Part shown: positions 9,043-17,381 of the stretch, in pieces | Layout: the number at the start of each line of letters is the position of its first letter | Position numbering within the stretch: the stretch's first letter is position 1 | Origin: Maricaulis sp047308265 | Lineage (GTDB): Bacteria > Pseudomonadota > Alphaproteobacteria > Caulobacterales > Maricaulaceae | Assembly (NCBI RefSeq): GCF_047308265.1 | Contig: NZ_JBKQWY010000005.1 | Span: 248,001 to 312,000 of the forward strand | Length of the DNA stretch: 64,000 nucleotides | Reading direction: 5' to 3' | Notes under the pieces: generated by a model | Databases searched by the model: none | Told to the model about the DNA's origin: nothing | The model's input: only the letters and a program-made list of their open reading frames with translations | Position numbers and translations under genes: made by a program

Positions 9043-9603
9043 CTATTTCAGCCGGTCGAGGGCGCGAAAAATGAAGTCATGATCATCGCGCTCTCCGGCC
9101 GGATAGGTTTCCTGCCCGATTTCCGACCACGCCGCTTCATCAAACTCGGGGAACCAGGCATCCCCGTCCGGTGCCGCATCCACCTCGGTCAGATAAAGCC
9201 GGTCGGCAAAAGGCATGGCCGCGGCATAGATCTGTGCGCCACCGATCACAAAGACCTCGTCCACGCGATCAAGATTGGCCTGTTCGAACGCTCGTGCCAG
9301 GGCCGATCCGAGATCGCCAACCACAACGGCGCCGTCGGCGGCCAGGCCGGTCTGGCGCGTGACCACAATATTCAGCCGGCCGGGAAGGGGCTTGCGGGGC
9401 AGGCCGTCCCAGGTCTTGCGCCCCATGATCACCGGCTTGCCCGACGTCACGGCCTTGAAGAGTTTGAGATCAGACGACAAATGCCAGGGCAGGCCACCGG
9501 CACTGCCAATCACGTTATTTCGGCCCCGGGCCACCATCAAAGACACACGCGGAACAATCGTCCGGGGCATCTCGCCCCCACCGATATCAGACCTAGGCAT
9601 CAT
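9043..9603 (-). CDS. folA: Dihydrofolate reductase
   Basis: The enzyme reduces dihydrofolate to tetrahydrofolate, regenerating the cofactor spent by thymidylate synthase. The protein shows the DHFR signatures VIGSAGGLPWHLSSDLKLFK, VIMGRKTWDGLPRKPLPGR and VIGGAQIY. Two starts are possible. The ATG at 9603 overlaps the stop of the upstream gene (ATGA) and gives 186 aa. The ATG at 9570 follows a GGGGGCGAG stretch and gives 175 aa starting MPRTIVPRVSLMVARG, closer to the usual length. I list the longer form because of the coupling. It is the last gene of thyA-mazG-like-folA. Confidence 0.93.
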   Translation of the reverse strand: MMPRSDIGGGEMPRTIVPRVSLMVARGRNNVIGSAGGLPWHLSSDLKLFKAVTSGKPVIMGRKTWDGLPRKPLPGRLNIVVTRQTGLAADGAVVVGDLGSALARAFEQANLDRVDEVFVIGGAQIYAAAMPFADRLYLTEVDAAPDGDAWFPEFDEAAWSEIGQETYPAGERDDHDFIFRALDRLK

Positions 9604-9914
9604 ACCGTTTGCGTCTCCAGATAGCGCAGCCATTTCTCGCGCACGGCCTGGTCCAGATCGACCCCTTCATCGCGCGCCAGCAGCAAGAGCATGCCCAACA
9701 CATCCGCCATCTCCCGTGCCAGCGCCTCGCGCGCAACCGTATCGGCGGGACGACGCGTCCGTCCACTGACCGTGAGATAGGCCTGTGTCAGTTCACCCAC
9801 TTCTTCCTGCAATTTGAGCACATGCCAGTCGCCGGACCGGTCGATATCAAACCGCTCGGCATAGATATCGGAAACGGCGCCGATCCTGTCGGCCAGCTCC
9901 ATCAGGTCAGACAT
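9600..9914 (-). CDS. MazG-like nucleotide pyrophosphohydrolase
   Basis: This 104-aa all-alpha protein has the metal-binding pattern of the MazG/all-alpha NTP pyrophosphatase superfamily: LQEEVGELTQAYL near residues 35-47 and LAREMADVLGMLLLLA near 66-80. Family members split nucleoside triphosphates into monophosphate and pyrophosphate, often to remove unwanted nucleotides. Its position between thyA and folA suggests a role in the deoxynucleotide pool, perhaps supplying or cleaning pyrimidine precursors, but that is inference. It begins 9 nt after thyA and overlaps folA by 4 nt. Confidence 0.8.
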   Translation of the reverse strand: MSDLMELADRIGAVSDIYAERFDIDRSGDWHVLKLQEEVGELTQAYLTVSGRTRRPADTVAREALAREMADVLGMLLLLARDEGVDLDQAVREKWLRYLETQTV

Positions 9915-9923
9915 GGGATTCTC

Positions 9924-10832
9924 CTAGACCGCGACAGGCGCAGTGATGCGCGGATGCGGGTCATAACCTTCGAGAACAATGTCTTCGTATTCAAAGGCGA
10001 ACAGGTCCTGGGCCTCCGGATTGAGCTGCAGGCGCGGCAGGGCTCGCGGTGTCCGCGATAACTGCTCGCGCACCTGGTCCACATGATTGGAATAGATGTG
10101 GGCATCGCCAAAGGTGTGAATGTACTCACCCGGCTCCAGACCGCAGACCTGGGCCACCATACAGGTCAAAAGGGCGTAGGACGCGATGTTGAATGGTACG
10201 CCCAGGAACATGTCGGCCGAGCGCTGATACAGCTGGCAGGACAGCTTCCCGTTGGCGATATTGAATTGATAGAGCGTGTGGCAGGGCGGCAGGGCCATGT
10301 TGGGCACGTCCACCGGATTCCAGCCGGACACGATCAAGCGGCGTGACGCCGGATTGCTCCTGATCTGCTGAAGAATGTTGGACAGTTGATCGATTTCCGT
10401 CCCGTCGGGACCTTCCCAGCGGCGCCATTGCTTACCGTAAACCGGTCCGAGATCGCCATTCTCATCGGCCCACTCATCCCAGATACTCACCCCGCGCTCC
10501 TGCAGCCAGCGCACATTCGTTTCGCCGCGCAGGAACCACAACAGTTCAATGGCAATGGACTTGAAGTGCACTTTCTTGGTGGTCAGAAGCGGAAAGCCTT
10601 CCGACAGATCGCAACGCAATTGCCGGCCAAAGACCGCACGGGTGCCAACGCCCGTACGATCATCCTGATCCGCACCGGTTTCCAGAATGTCTTCGAGGAG
10701 TTCGAGATAGGCCCGCTCAACCTTTGATCCCGCAGACAGGTCGCGGCGCGACCGCGTCTCGTTGGACGCCTCGGTCATCTTGGAGCCTTCGGCCGCATTG
10801 GACGTCGATGTCAGGGGGGCGATATCCGCCAT
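9924..10832 (-). CDS. thyA: Thymidylate synthase ThyA
   Basis: ThyA methylates dUMP to dTMP using methylene-tetrahydrofolate. From the ATG at 10832 (GGAGAGGAGAG upstream) the protein is 302 aa. The catalytic Cys184 lies in LPPCHTLYQF. Other signatures are DRTGVGT, LLTTKKVHFKSI, YGKQWR, RSADMFLGVPFNIASYALL and the C-terminal EGYDPHP...APVAV. Before the conserved YLELL start there is a polar extension of about 40 residues that E. coli ThyA lacks; an internal Met at residue 19 would shorten it. It leads a thyA-mazG-like-folA group. Confidence 0.96.
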   Translation of the reverse strand: MADIAPLTSTSNAAEGSKMTEASNETRSRRDLSAGSKVERAYLELLEDILETGADQDDRTGVGTRAVFGRQLRCDLSEGFPLLTTKKVHFKSIAIELLWFLRGETNVRWLQERGVSIWDEWADENGDLGPVYGKQWRRWEGPDGTEIDQLSNILQQIRSNPASRRLIVSGWNPVDVPNMALPPCHTLYQFNIANGKLSCQLYQRSADMFLGVPFNIASYALLTCMVAQVCGLEPGEYIHTFGDAHIYSNHVDQVREQLSRTPRALPRLQLNPEAQDLFAFEYEDIVLEGYDPHPRITAPVAV

Positions 10833-11053
10833 GAAAACTCTCCTCTCCTGCCGGCTCGGGTATTCAGGCAAGTATTGGGGCAGGTCGTGGGACTCTGAAC
10901 GTTCAACACAAAATCTTAGCGCCGATTCGCTCGAGGCACGTCGGTGAAATCAGTTCCATCCACACAAATCTCCGCGCGCAATCGAGACTTCAAAAAGGTG
11001 AGCGAGACATTTTGGACTTGCGTTTGCATAGTCTGAGGCTAAGGTGCTCGCAA

Positions 11054-11068
11054 GAACATAACAAGAAC
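11054..11068. promoter_or_regulatory. LexA-type (SOS) box, weak context
   Basis: GAAC at 11054-11057 and GAAC at 11065-11068 are 7 nt apart, the alphaproteobacterial LexA pattern. It lies in the 348-nt gap between thyA (222 nt away) and the VOC gene (113 nt away), neither a usual SOS gene. The rest of the gap (10833-11180) shows no open gene that I can support. About two such motifs are expected by chance in a window of this size, so this one may be chance. Confidence 0.35.
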
Positions 11069-11180
11069 ATGTTTTGTGGGGGCCGATCTTGTGTGGCCCC
11101 AATTCAATGACGTTTTGATGACGCTTTTGCTGTCCGGATTTGCACGCGCGGACCGGGCCAAACCTTCAGGAGATATGAGA

Positions 11181-11570
11181 ATGCTGGGATATGTCACTTT
11201 GGGGACCAATGATCTGGACCGGGCGGCCGCTTTTTATGACAAGCTGTGTGCCGAATTCGGCGTGAGCCGCATGATGGGCGACGAGAACTTCATCGCCTGG
11301 GGCAAGCCGGACGGCGGCGCCGGTATCGGCCTGACCAAACCCTTTGACGGCAACCCGGCAACGGTTGGCAATGGTGTCATGGCCGCATTCCAGGCCGACA
11401 GCCGCGAACAAGTAGACAAGGTCTACAAGCTGGCTGTGGAAGAGCTCGGTGGCCAGTGCGAGGGTCCGGCCGGCCCGCGCGGTGATGGCAGTTTCTACGC
11501 CGGCTATTTCCGCGACCCCGATGGCAACAAGCTCAATGTGTTCTTTATGGACTATTCGAGCGCGGGATAA
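11181..11570 (+). CDS. VOC (glyoxalase/bleomycin-resistance fold) family protein
   Basis: This 129-aa protein has the paired beta-alpha-beta pattern of the vicinal oxygen chelate fold. It starts MLGYVTLGTNDLDRAAAFYD and ends with FYAGYFRDPDGNKLNVFF, the typical last strand with a metal-binding-type Glu/Asn region. Related proteins are lactoylglutathione lyase-like enzymes or binding proteins; the substrate is unknown. I chose the ATG at 11181 because AGGAG lies 8 nt before it. The ATG at 11175 would place AGGAG only 2 nt away. A GC-rich hairpin follows the stop. Confidence 0.82.
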   Translation: MLGYVTLGTNDLDRAAAFYDKLCAEFGVSRMMGDENFIAWGKPDGGAGIGLTKPFDGNPATVGNGVMAAFQADSREQVDKVYKLAVEELGGQCEGPAGPRGDGSFYAGYFRDPDGNKLNVFFMDYSSAG

Positions 11571-11592
11571 GCCCCAGCACAGCGAGCGAACT

Positions 11593-11615
11593 GGGCGGGG
11601 ATCTTTCACCCGCCC
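11593..11615 (+). terminator. GC-rich hairpin after the VOC gene
   Basis: GGGCGGG (11593-11599) pairs perfectly with CCCGCCC (11609-11615) around a 9-nt loop, 22 nt after the VOC stop and just before ssrA. There is no T run, so termination is a guess. Confidence 0.4.
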
Positions 11616-11639
11616 CTCGTATCGCTTATATTGAAGAGG

Positions 11640-11965
11640 CTGGTTCGCCAGCTATGGCGATAAACGCGCTCGTAATAACCGGATCGGACCCGGGGGCAGT
11701 ACCCGGCGGCTCCACCAATACCTCTGTGTCGTGGCACAGCGTGCGGGGCCGAAACAGGATTGACGAACGGGTAAAGGGGTATGCTTTCGCTCGGGTGAGG
11801 CCCGTTACAGGCTCGTTTTTGAAAGTTGCCAACGACAACTTTGCTGAAGAGGTCGCTCTCGCTGCGTAAGCAGCGCGGGATATCTCGCCTAAAACTCCTG
11901 GGCTCTTAGCATGCTCAGGCGGGGCTCGGAGGCGCCTGGCAACAGAAGCCTCCACTTCTCTCCCC
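11640..11965 (+). ncRNA. ssrA: Two-piece (circularly permuted) tmRNA
   Basis: tmRNA rescues stalled ribosomes and adds a degradation tag. Here the acceptor piece comes first: a GCTGG/CCAGC hairpin (11639-11652), the T-arm around GGACCCGGGGGCAGTACCCG, and the 3' acceptor strand CGGCTCC with encoded ACCA (11707-11717). After a short spacer the coding piece starts with GGGGCCG (11745-11751), which pairs fully with CGGCTCC and includes a G3-U70 pair, the alanine identity element. The tag frame runs from the resume codon GCC at 11828 to TAA at 11869 and encodes ANDNFAEEVALAA. A 7-bp and a 6-bp hairpin follow near 11900-11953. Outer ends are estimates within about 20 nt. Confidence 0.95.
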
Positions 11966-12568
11966 AACCCTTGCCGACACTCTCTTGGCCACATTTTTGT
12001 CCGCCTGATGCGTCTACAGGGTGCGATCCGCACCCTGCGCGCGACACTCTCTTTACGTCGATTGCAAACCGTCTGTCTGGGGTAGATGCCGAGTGTTTGG
12101 CGTGGATACGGTCTTTGACAGTGAACCGATGGCCGAACGACCATCGAACTGACCCAACTCCCGCGCGCGTCTGGTCGCAGGTCGATCCTGTTTCCAACGC
12201 CCGGTCAGTACACACGCCTGATCCGCCCGGAGCGCTGACCGTCCATGCATGACGACATCAAGAGCACGCCGTCATTGACGTCGTTCTATTCTTACCTTTC
12301 CCGTCGTTTGATCCGTTCGTTGCATGAGACCGGTCGACCTGAGACGAGAGCACGAATCGGAGCGCTCGAAACGCTTCGGAACTGGCGTACCCTCCCGCCC
12401 TCACATGTGCGTGAACATTCACTTCTGACTTACTTTACAACCGTTTATTGGCTGCACCCCGCACTTTCTGCCACTCAACACCACAAATCAACGCGCCTCA
12501 CGTGTTTCACTTTGACATGCCCGAATTGAGCGTATAGAGCGGACAAGCAAGCTTATTTGGGGGACATC
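11966..12568. other. Gene-poor gap between ssrA and the lipoprotein gene
   Basis: About 600 nt without a gene I can support. The open frames here have no family resemblance, no ribosome site and unusual composition. Visible structures are a 9-bp perfect hairpin with a 3-nt loop (arms CAGGGTGCG 12017-12025 and CGCACCCTG 12029-12037) and a CGGTCAG/CTGACCG inverted repeat (12202-12208, 12235-12241). The hairpin could end the ssrA transcript although it lacks a T run. Confidence 0.5.
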
Positions 12569-12892
12569 ATGAAAAAGCTTTTCTTCATTGCTCTGGCATC
12601 TGCATTTGCCGTGACCGGTTGTACATCCACGACCAAAGTTGCCGCGCGCCAGCCGGGCGATCGTGACCTGACCTGTGCTGAACTCGTCACCGAATTCGAC
12701 AACCTGGACGCCGTTCAGGAAGAAGCCGAGAACAATCAGGGCGTCAACACCGCCAATGTTGCGGCTGTCGTTTTCTTCTGGCCTGCCGCTGTCGGTAACT
12801 ACATGGAAGCCGACCGCGCCATGGATCTGGTTGAAGAACGCCGCAACCACCTGACCGAGCTCTATGACAACAAAGGCTGCACCGGCCGCTAA
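12569..12892 (+). CDS. Small lipoprotein of unknown function
   Basis: This 107-aa protein has a classic lipoprotein signal: Lys-Lys at residues 2-3, a hydrophobic core and the lipobox VTGC with the acylated Cys near residue 17. The mature part has a polar section, a hydrophobic segment (NVAAVVFFWPAAVGN, about residues 61-75) and an ending with a second Cys (NKGCTGR). The hydrophobic stretch resembles the membrane-interacting segment of small envelope lipoproteins. No function can be assigned. GGGGGA lies 6 nt before the ATG. A strong terminator follows, so it is probably a monocistronic unit. Confidence 0.8.
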   Translation: MKKLFFIALASAFAVTGCTSTTKVAARQPGDRDLTCAELVTEFDNLDAVQEEAENNQGVNTANVAAVVFFWPAAVGNYMEADRAMDLVEERRNHLTELYDNKGCTGR

Positions 12893-12913
12893 GTCATCCG
12901 CTCATTCGGATTG

Positions 12914-12943
12914 GAAAGGCGCCTGAGGGCGCCTTTCTTTTTT
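12914..12943 (+). terminator. Strong rho-independent terminator
   Basis: A 10-bp perfect stem (GAAAGGCGCC 12914-12923 with GGCGCCTTTC 12928-12937) with a TGAG loop is followed by six T (12938-12943). It lies 22 nt after the lipoprotein stop codon. Confidence 0.95.
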
Positions 12944-13107
12944 CTCTCGCCCGCAACGGGCAATTCAATGTCTTACCTCGGCTATTTCTAAAAGCGTCGC
13001 ATTGTTGCAACTGCATTAACGGCTCTTGCAGTTCGACTGAGCGAAGTCGTTTGACCTCCCTTGAGACGCGTTTACCTTGCCTCACGAAGGCATAGGGGGA
13101 ATGGCCG

Positions 13108-13614
13108 ATGGCAAAAGATCTGATGCGCTACGACATCATGGCGCAAGAAGCCTTGCGCGGCGTTGTTCGCGAGGCCCTGCTGGTCGCAGCGGGCGGCGAA
13201 GGCCTTCCTGGCAATCATCATTTTTACATTACCTTCCGCACCCGTGCGCCGGGGGTGGATATCGATGCCAGCCTGCTGGAAAAATATCCGGACGAAATGA
13301 CGATCGTGCTGGAACACCAGTTCTGGGATCTCAATATCACGGATCGCGGCTTCGAAGTGACACTTCGCTTCTCCGGCGTGCCAAAATATCTCAGCCTGCC
13401 CTTTTCGGCGATCTCACGCTTCCACGACCCCAGCGTCGGTTTCCACCTGCAATTCGACCCGGATCCGGAAGCGGACAATGATGATATCGAGGCAGAGCTG
13501 GGCTCCGAGATCGATGATGACAACCCGGACGCCCCGGACACGCCTCCCAGCCGGCCCGCGCCCGGTGATGGCGGTGGCCAGGTTGTGAGTCTGGACAGTT
13601 TCCGCAAGAAATAG
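13108..13614 (+). CDS. sspB: SspB, ClpXP adaptor for ssrA-tagged proteins
   Basis: SspB tethers ssrA-tagged substrates to ClpXP. The 168-aa protein has the alphaproteobacterial SspB core (MRYDIMAQEALRGVVREAL, GNHHFYITFRTRAPGV, LEHQFWDLNITDRGFEVTLRF, KYLSLPFSAISRFHDPSVGF). An acidic, Pro-rich linker follows (about 125-155), then the C-terminal ClpX-docking tail VVSLDSFRKK. GGGGGA lies 7 nt before the ATG. It lies about 1.1 kb downstream of ssrA on the same strand, so tag-encoding RNA and tag-reading adaptor are neighbours, though a terminator separates them. The next gene starts 8 nt after its stop. Confidence 0.95.
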   Translation: MAKDLMRYDIMAQEALRGVVREALLVAAGGEGLPGNHHFYITFRTRAPGVDIDASLLEKYPDEMTIVLEHQFWDLNITDRGFEVTLRFSGVPKYLSLPFSAISRFHDPSVGFHLQFDPDPEADNDDIEAELGSEIDDDNPDAPDTPPSRPAPGDGGGQVVSLDSFRKK

Positions 13615-13622
13615 CCATCATC

Positions 13623-14099
13623 GTGTCGGACAAGCCGCCCTTGCCCGCCGATTTGCGCCCGGGTCGCCCCGAACGACTGTCCGCGAACGAGATTCGCGAT
13701 GTCATGGACCAGTTGCGGACCCAGCCGCATGCGGCCAGCCTCTTGGGTTTCAAGGCCGTGGATTTCTCTATAGAGGACGCGTGGATCGAGGCCGAGTTTG
13801 ACCCGGATCCACGCACGGCCAATATGCGCGGCGGTGTGCAGGGCGGAATGATCTGCGCAATGCTGGACGAGGTCATGTCCTTCGCCGTGGTCATTGGCGA
13901 GGGATTTACGGTCGGTGTGCCGACGCTGGAAATGAAAACCAGCTTCCTCGCCCCCCTGCCCCTGGGTGTCTGCCGGGGTCACGGTCAGGCCGTGCGTATC
14001 GGACGCAATATCGCCTTCATGGAAGGGACGATCTGGACGCCGGACGGGCAGATCGCCGCCAAGGCCACCTCGACCTGCCAGGTTCGCCGTCCTACATAG
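13623..14099 (+). CDS. PaaI-type hotdog-fold thioesterase
   Basis: This 158-aa protein has the hotdog-fold signature GGVQGGMICAMLDEVMSFAV (residues about 70-89), with the Asp in MLDEVM that serves as a catalytic-type acid in PaaI/YbgC-like thioesterases. VPTLEMKTSFLAPLPLG and the final strand AKATSTCQV also fit. It probably hydrolyses an acyl-CoA; the acyl group is unknown. The start is a GTG at 13623, 8 nt after sspB, without a clear ribosome site, so translation may depend on sspB. The MFS gene follows at 27 nt. Confidence 0.82.
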   Translation: MSDKPPLPADLRPGRPERLSANEIRDVMDQLRTQPHAASLLGFKAVDFSIEDAWIEAEFDPDPRTANMRGGVQGGMICAMLDEVMSFAVVIGEGFTVGVPTLEMKTSFLAPLPLGVCRGHGQAVRIGRNIAFMEGTIWTPDGQIAAKATSTCQVRRPT

Positions 14100-14126
14100 A
14101 GCCCGCCCCGACAGCGCGCGAGCCCC

Positions 14127-15344
14127 ATGACCGAGATCTCCGATTTTTCCGGCAAGGCCAAAGCCCTTGCCCTGATTGCCCTGGCCCAGATCCTGGCCTT
14201 GTCGGTCTGGTTTGCAGGTGCAGCCGCACTGCCGGCCCTTCTCAATGCGGCCGAACTGGCCTCCTGGCACCAGGCCGCGCTGACCAGCGCCGTCCAGATC
14301 GGTTTTGTGATCGGCGCGATAACCAGTGCCCTCTATGGCCTGCCTGATCGTTTTGACCCGCGCCGTGTCTTTACACTCGGCAGTGTCATGGCCGCTCTTG
14401 CCAACCTGATCGCTCTGGTTTTGCCGCCCGACAGCCTGGCCCTGATCGCAACGCGAGCCCTGGCCGGGGCCAGCCTGGCCCTGGTCTATCCCGTCGGTAT
14501 GAAACTGGCCGCGAGCTGGGCGCGAGGCGATGCCGGACTTCTTGTCGGACTTCTGGTTGGCGCCCTGACCCTGGGGTCTGCCCTGCCCTTCGCCTTTAAT
14601 GCAGCCGGGCTGGGTCTGGGCTGGCAAACCCCTTTCCTGATTTCGGCCCTGGCCGCCCTGTCCGCCGGGATGCTCATCCTGTTGGCCAAGCCGGGACCCG
14701 GCCTCAAACCCGCTCCGCCCCTCGACCCCTCAGCCGCACTGATGGCGGTGCGCGATCCGGCGCTGCGCCTCGCCAATCTGGGTTATCTGGGCCATATGTG
14801 GGAGTTGTACGCCATGTGGGCGTGGATCGGTCCCTTCCTGCATGCCCACGGGGCGTTGCGCGGCTGGACCGGTACGCTGGCCGATCAGATCGCTTTCTCT
14901 GTAGTTGCCGTGGGCGCTCTCGCCTGTCTGGCGGTGGGGTGGCTGGCCGATCGATGGGGACGCACAGCCACCACCATCGCCGCGATGAGCATATCCGGAC
15001 TGTGTGCCGTGTTGAGCGGTTTCGCGTTTGGTGCACCGGCCTGGATCCTGCTCCCCCTGTTATGGATCTGGGGCATGAGCGTGATTGCTGACAGTGCCCA
15101 ATTCTCCGCCGCTATTGCCGAACTGGCCCCTCCCGAACGCACCGGTACGCTCCTCACACTTCAAACGGCCATGGGTTTCGCACTCACCGCCGTTTTGGTG
15201 CAGATCCTGCCGCTCTGGATTGGTTTTGCCGGATGGGTGTGGGGATTTGCGCCCCTGGCCATTGGCCCGGCGCTGGGTGTCTGGGCGATGGCCGCCCTGC
15301 GCGCCCGCCCCGAAGCCGGAAAACTGGCCTCGGGACGTCGCTGA
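14127..15344 (+). CDS. MFS transporter
   Basis: The 405-aa protein has about twelve hydrophobic segments in two halves separated by a polar loop (about 192-205, KPGPGLKPAPPLD). The family loop between segments 2 and 3 is visible as GLPDRFDPRRVF, and its counterpart in the second half as GWLADRWGRTATT. Major facilitator proteins move small solutes by symport or antiport; the substrate is not evident. Several charged and polar residues lie within helices, as in drug or nitrate/cyanate-type exporters, but no specific subfamily motif was recognised. It lies 27 nt after the thioesterase gene and converges on the S9 peptidase gene. Confidence 0.85.
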   Translation: MTEISDFSGKAKALALIALAQILALSVWFAGAAALPALLNAAELASWHQAALTSAVQIGFVIGAITSALYGLPDRFDPRRVFTLGSVMAALANLIALVLPPDSLALIATRALAGASLALVYPVGMKLAASWARGDAGLLVGLLVGALTLGSALPFAFNAAGLGLGWQTPFLISALAALSAGMLILLAKPGPGLKPAPPLDPSAALMAVRDPALRLANLGYLGHMWELYAMWAWIGPFLHAHGALRGWTGTLADQIAFSVVAVGALACLAVGWLADRWGRTATTIAAMSISGLCAVLSGFAFGAPAWILLPLLWIWGMSVIADSAQFSAAIAELAPPERTGTLLTLQTAMGFALTAVLVQILPLWIGFAGWVWGFAPLAIGPALGVWAMAALRARPEAGKLASGRR

Positions 15345-15361
15345 GGGCTGAGTGTTGCGTG

Positions 15362-17287
15362 TTAGTCGTCCAGCCCGAACACATCGCGGAAGAACAGGGT
15401 TTCGGCCTCGCGCTGGAAATCACGATTGGATTTCTTGCGGAAACCATGTCCCTCATCATTGGCGAGCAGATACCAGGGATCGCCACCGGCCTCGCGCACG
15501 GCCGCCAGGATTTGTTCAGCCTCGCTGGCCGGAACACGCGGATCATTCAGACCCTGAATGATAAACAAGGGGGCCGTGATCTGTGCAGCCTGACGGGCCG
15601 GCGAGATCTCCTCGAAGAAGGCCGCAACATCCGGATCGCGTTCATCACCATACTCCGCCCGGCGCAGATCCCGGCGATAGCCCGCCGTGTTTTCCAGGAA
15701 GGTTCTGAAGTCCGAAATCCCGACAATGTTCACACCGCCCGCCAGACGGTCGGAATAATGCACCATCGAGGCCAGGACCATGTATCCGCCATAGGAGCCG
15801 CCAAACACAACGACACGCTCGCTGTCGAGGTCGGGCTGGGTTTCGATCCAGTCGAGCAGCGCGCCGATATCACGCACCGAATCCTCGCGTTGGAAGACAT
15901 TGTCCATCATCACATATTCGCGGCCATACCCGCTCGATCCGCGGACATTGGGGGCGATCACAGCCGCGCCCAGCTCATTGAGCCAGTATTGATAGGTCGA
16001 AGAGAAGCCCGGGCGATATTGACCCTCAGGTCCCCCGTGAATGGAGATGATGACCGGGTGCGGCCCTTCAGCGTCCGGGCGATAGACAAAGGCCGGGACG
16101 TCGAGACCGTCAAAGCTCTCATAGCTGATCAGCTCGGGTTCCACGAAAGTCTCGGCATTGAGCCCGCCAACCTCGCTCATCGTCCAGCGGGTCAGAGCAC
16201 CGCTCTCGCGTGTATAAATCCAGGCATCGCTGGGTGAGGTCGCCGCATTGAGGGTGAAGCCGATCCGCTCCCCCGCCGCATCCCAGCGCATACCGCCCAC
16301 CAGGCCCACCGGCAGGTCGGGCGCCTCAAGGGCCTCTCCCGTCTCGACGTCCATGAGGTGCAGTTCGGAGACGCCGCCCGCATTGAGCACATAGGCCAGG
16401 GTCCGCCCGTCCGGGGACAGATCCATGCCCTGGACATCCCAGCCATGATCGGGGCTGACCGGTGTCATCTCGCCGGTCTCGACATCCATACGCACCACCC
16501 GCCGGAAATCGGCATTGGCGTCGGTCACCACAAGCAGGGTCTCACCGCTCGGCTCAAACTCATGGGCGGCATAGGCGATATCGAGATCCGGATTGAGTTC
16601 GTTCACCGCCCCGCTCGCCGCATCCACGATGAAGAGATCACTATGGGTGATCGAGTGATACCGGATCATGGCGAGTTTGGAGCCATCCTGCGCCCAATCC
16701 CCCGGGAAGACGGCCCCCTCACCCTCGACCAGAACACGCCGATTGGCAGGATTATCCGTATCCGCCACCAGAATATCCCAGTTCGGATCACCTTCGGTGG
16801 AGCGATACCAGGCCAATTGCTCGCCATCCTCTGACCAGCTGGCAGATCCGTTGCGCGATCCGGCCTCGGTCAACTGGCGCACCCGGCCTGTCTCGGTGTC
16901 AAATAGGAAGAGCTGGAAGTATTCATCACCGCCGACATCGCGGGAGAACAGGAATTCCCCGCTCCCGCCCGGACGCAGGCTCGCACCGCCCACGGGCTCA
17001 TCATAAAAGGTCAGCTGCGAGCGTGACCCCAGCGGACTGTCGACCCGGTGGATCTGGCTGGTTTCCGCAAAACGGGTGGAAATTAAAATGCCGCCATCCG
17101 GCAAAAAGCCTTGGAACCCGGCACCGCGGACATTCTGATAGGTGCGCAAGCGCTCACGGACGTCGGCCGGGATTTCCGGGATGTTCTCCATCTCCAGATT
17201 TCCCACCACCACGCGCTCGACCTGGGCTGAGGCCAACCCGCCCAGTGTCAACGCACTGGCCGCAGCCAGAAGAAAAAATCGTGTCAT
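15362..17287 (-). CDS. S9 family (prolyl oligopeptidase/acylaminoacyl-peptidase) secreted peptidase
   Basis: The 641-aa protein has a signal peptide (MTRFFLLAAASALTLGGLA, cleaved near residue 21), then a beta-propeller with repeated blades (FSRDVGGDEYFQLFLFDTET, SWSEDGEQLAWYRS, LSPDGRTLAYVLNAGG). A C-terminal alpha/beta-hydrolase domain follows. The catalytic triad is Ser498 (GGSYGGYM), Asp582 (GLNDPRVP) and His614 (DEGHGF). The oxyanion region is ISIHGGPEGQY. Such enzymes cleave short peptides, here probably in the periplasm to feed peptide uptake. It converges on the MFS gene with 17 nt between stops. No operon partner is evident. Confidence 0.93.
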   Translation of the reverse strand: MTRFFLLAAASALTLGGLASAQVERVVVGNLEMENIPEIPADVRERLRTYQNVRGAGFQGFLPDGGILISTRFAETSQIHRVDSPLGSRSQLTFYDEPVGGASLRPGGSGEFLFSRDVGGDEYFQLFLFDTETGRVRQLTEAGSRNGSASWSEDGEQLAWYRSTEGDPNWDILVADTDNPANRRVLVEGEGAVFPGDWAQDGSKLAMIRYHSITHSDLFIVDAASGAVNELNPDLDIAYAAHEFEPSGETLLVVTDANADFRRVVRMDVETGEMTPVSPDHGWDVQGMDLSPDGRTLAYVLNAGGVSELHLMDVETGEALEAPDLPVGLVGGMRWDAAGERIGFTLNAATSPSDAWIYTRESGALTRWTMSEVGGLNAETFVEPELISYESFDGLDVPAFVYRPDAEGPHPVIISIHGGPEGQYRPGFSSTYQYWLNELGAAVIAPNVRGSSGYGREYVMMDNVFQREDSVRDIGALLDWIETQPDLDSERVVVFGGSYGGYMVLASMVHYSDRLAGGVNIVGISDFRTFLENTAGYRRDLRRAEYGDERDPDVAAFFEEISPARQAAQITAPLFIIQGLNDPRVPASEAEQILAAVREAGGDPWYLLANDEGHGFRKKSNRDFQREAETLFFRDVFGLDD

Positions 17288-17381
17288 GGCAATCTCCCCG
17301 TCATGATCCGGGAAGAAGGCTAAGTCGCGCAGGACGCGAAATCCAGAGGGTTACAGCGAATTCAGGTTAGCGATTAAAACC

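Noticed and set aside
12173..12190. A T-arm-like string (GGTCGCAGGTCGATCCTG) suggesting a tRNA
   Set aside because: No matching acceptor stem, anticodon arm or D-arm was found around it.
12245..12529. A 94-aa open frame after ssrA
   Set aside because: No ribosome site, no domain, and irregular composition; not supported as a gene.
13224..14627. A 467-aa open frame on the minus strand
   Set aside because: Opposite sspB, the thioesterase and the MFS gene; low-complexity Gly/Gln/Arg composition and no ribosome site or domain.
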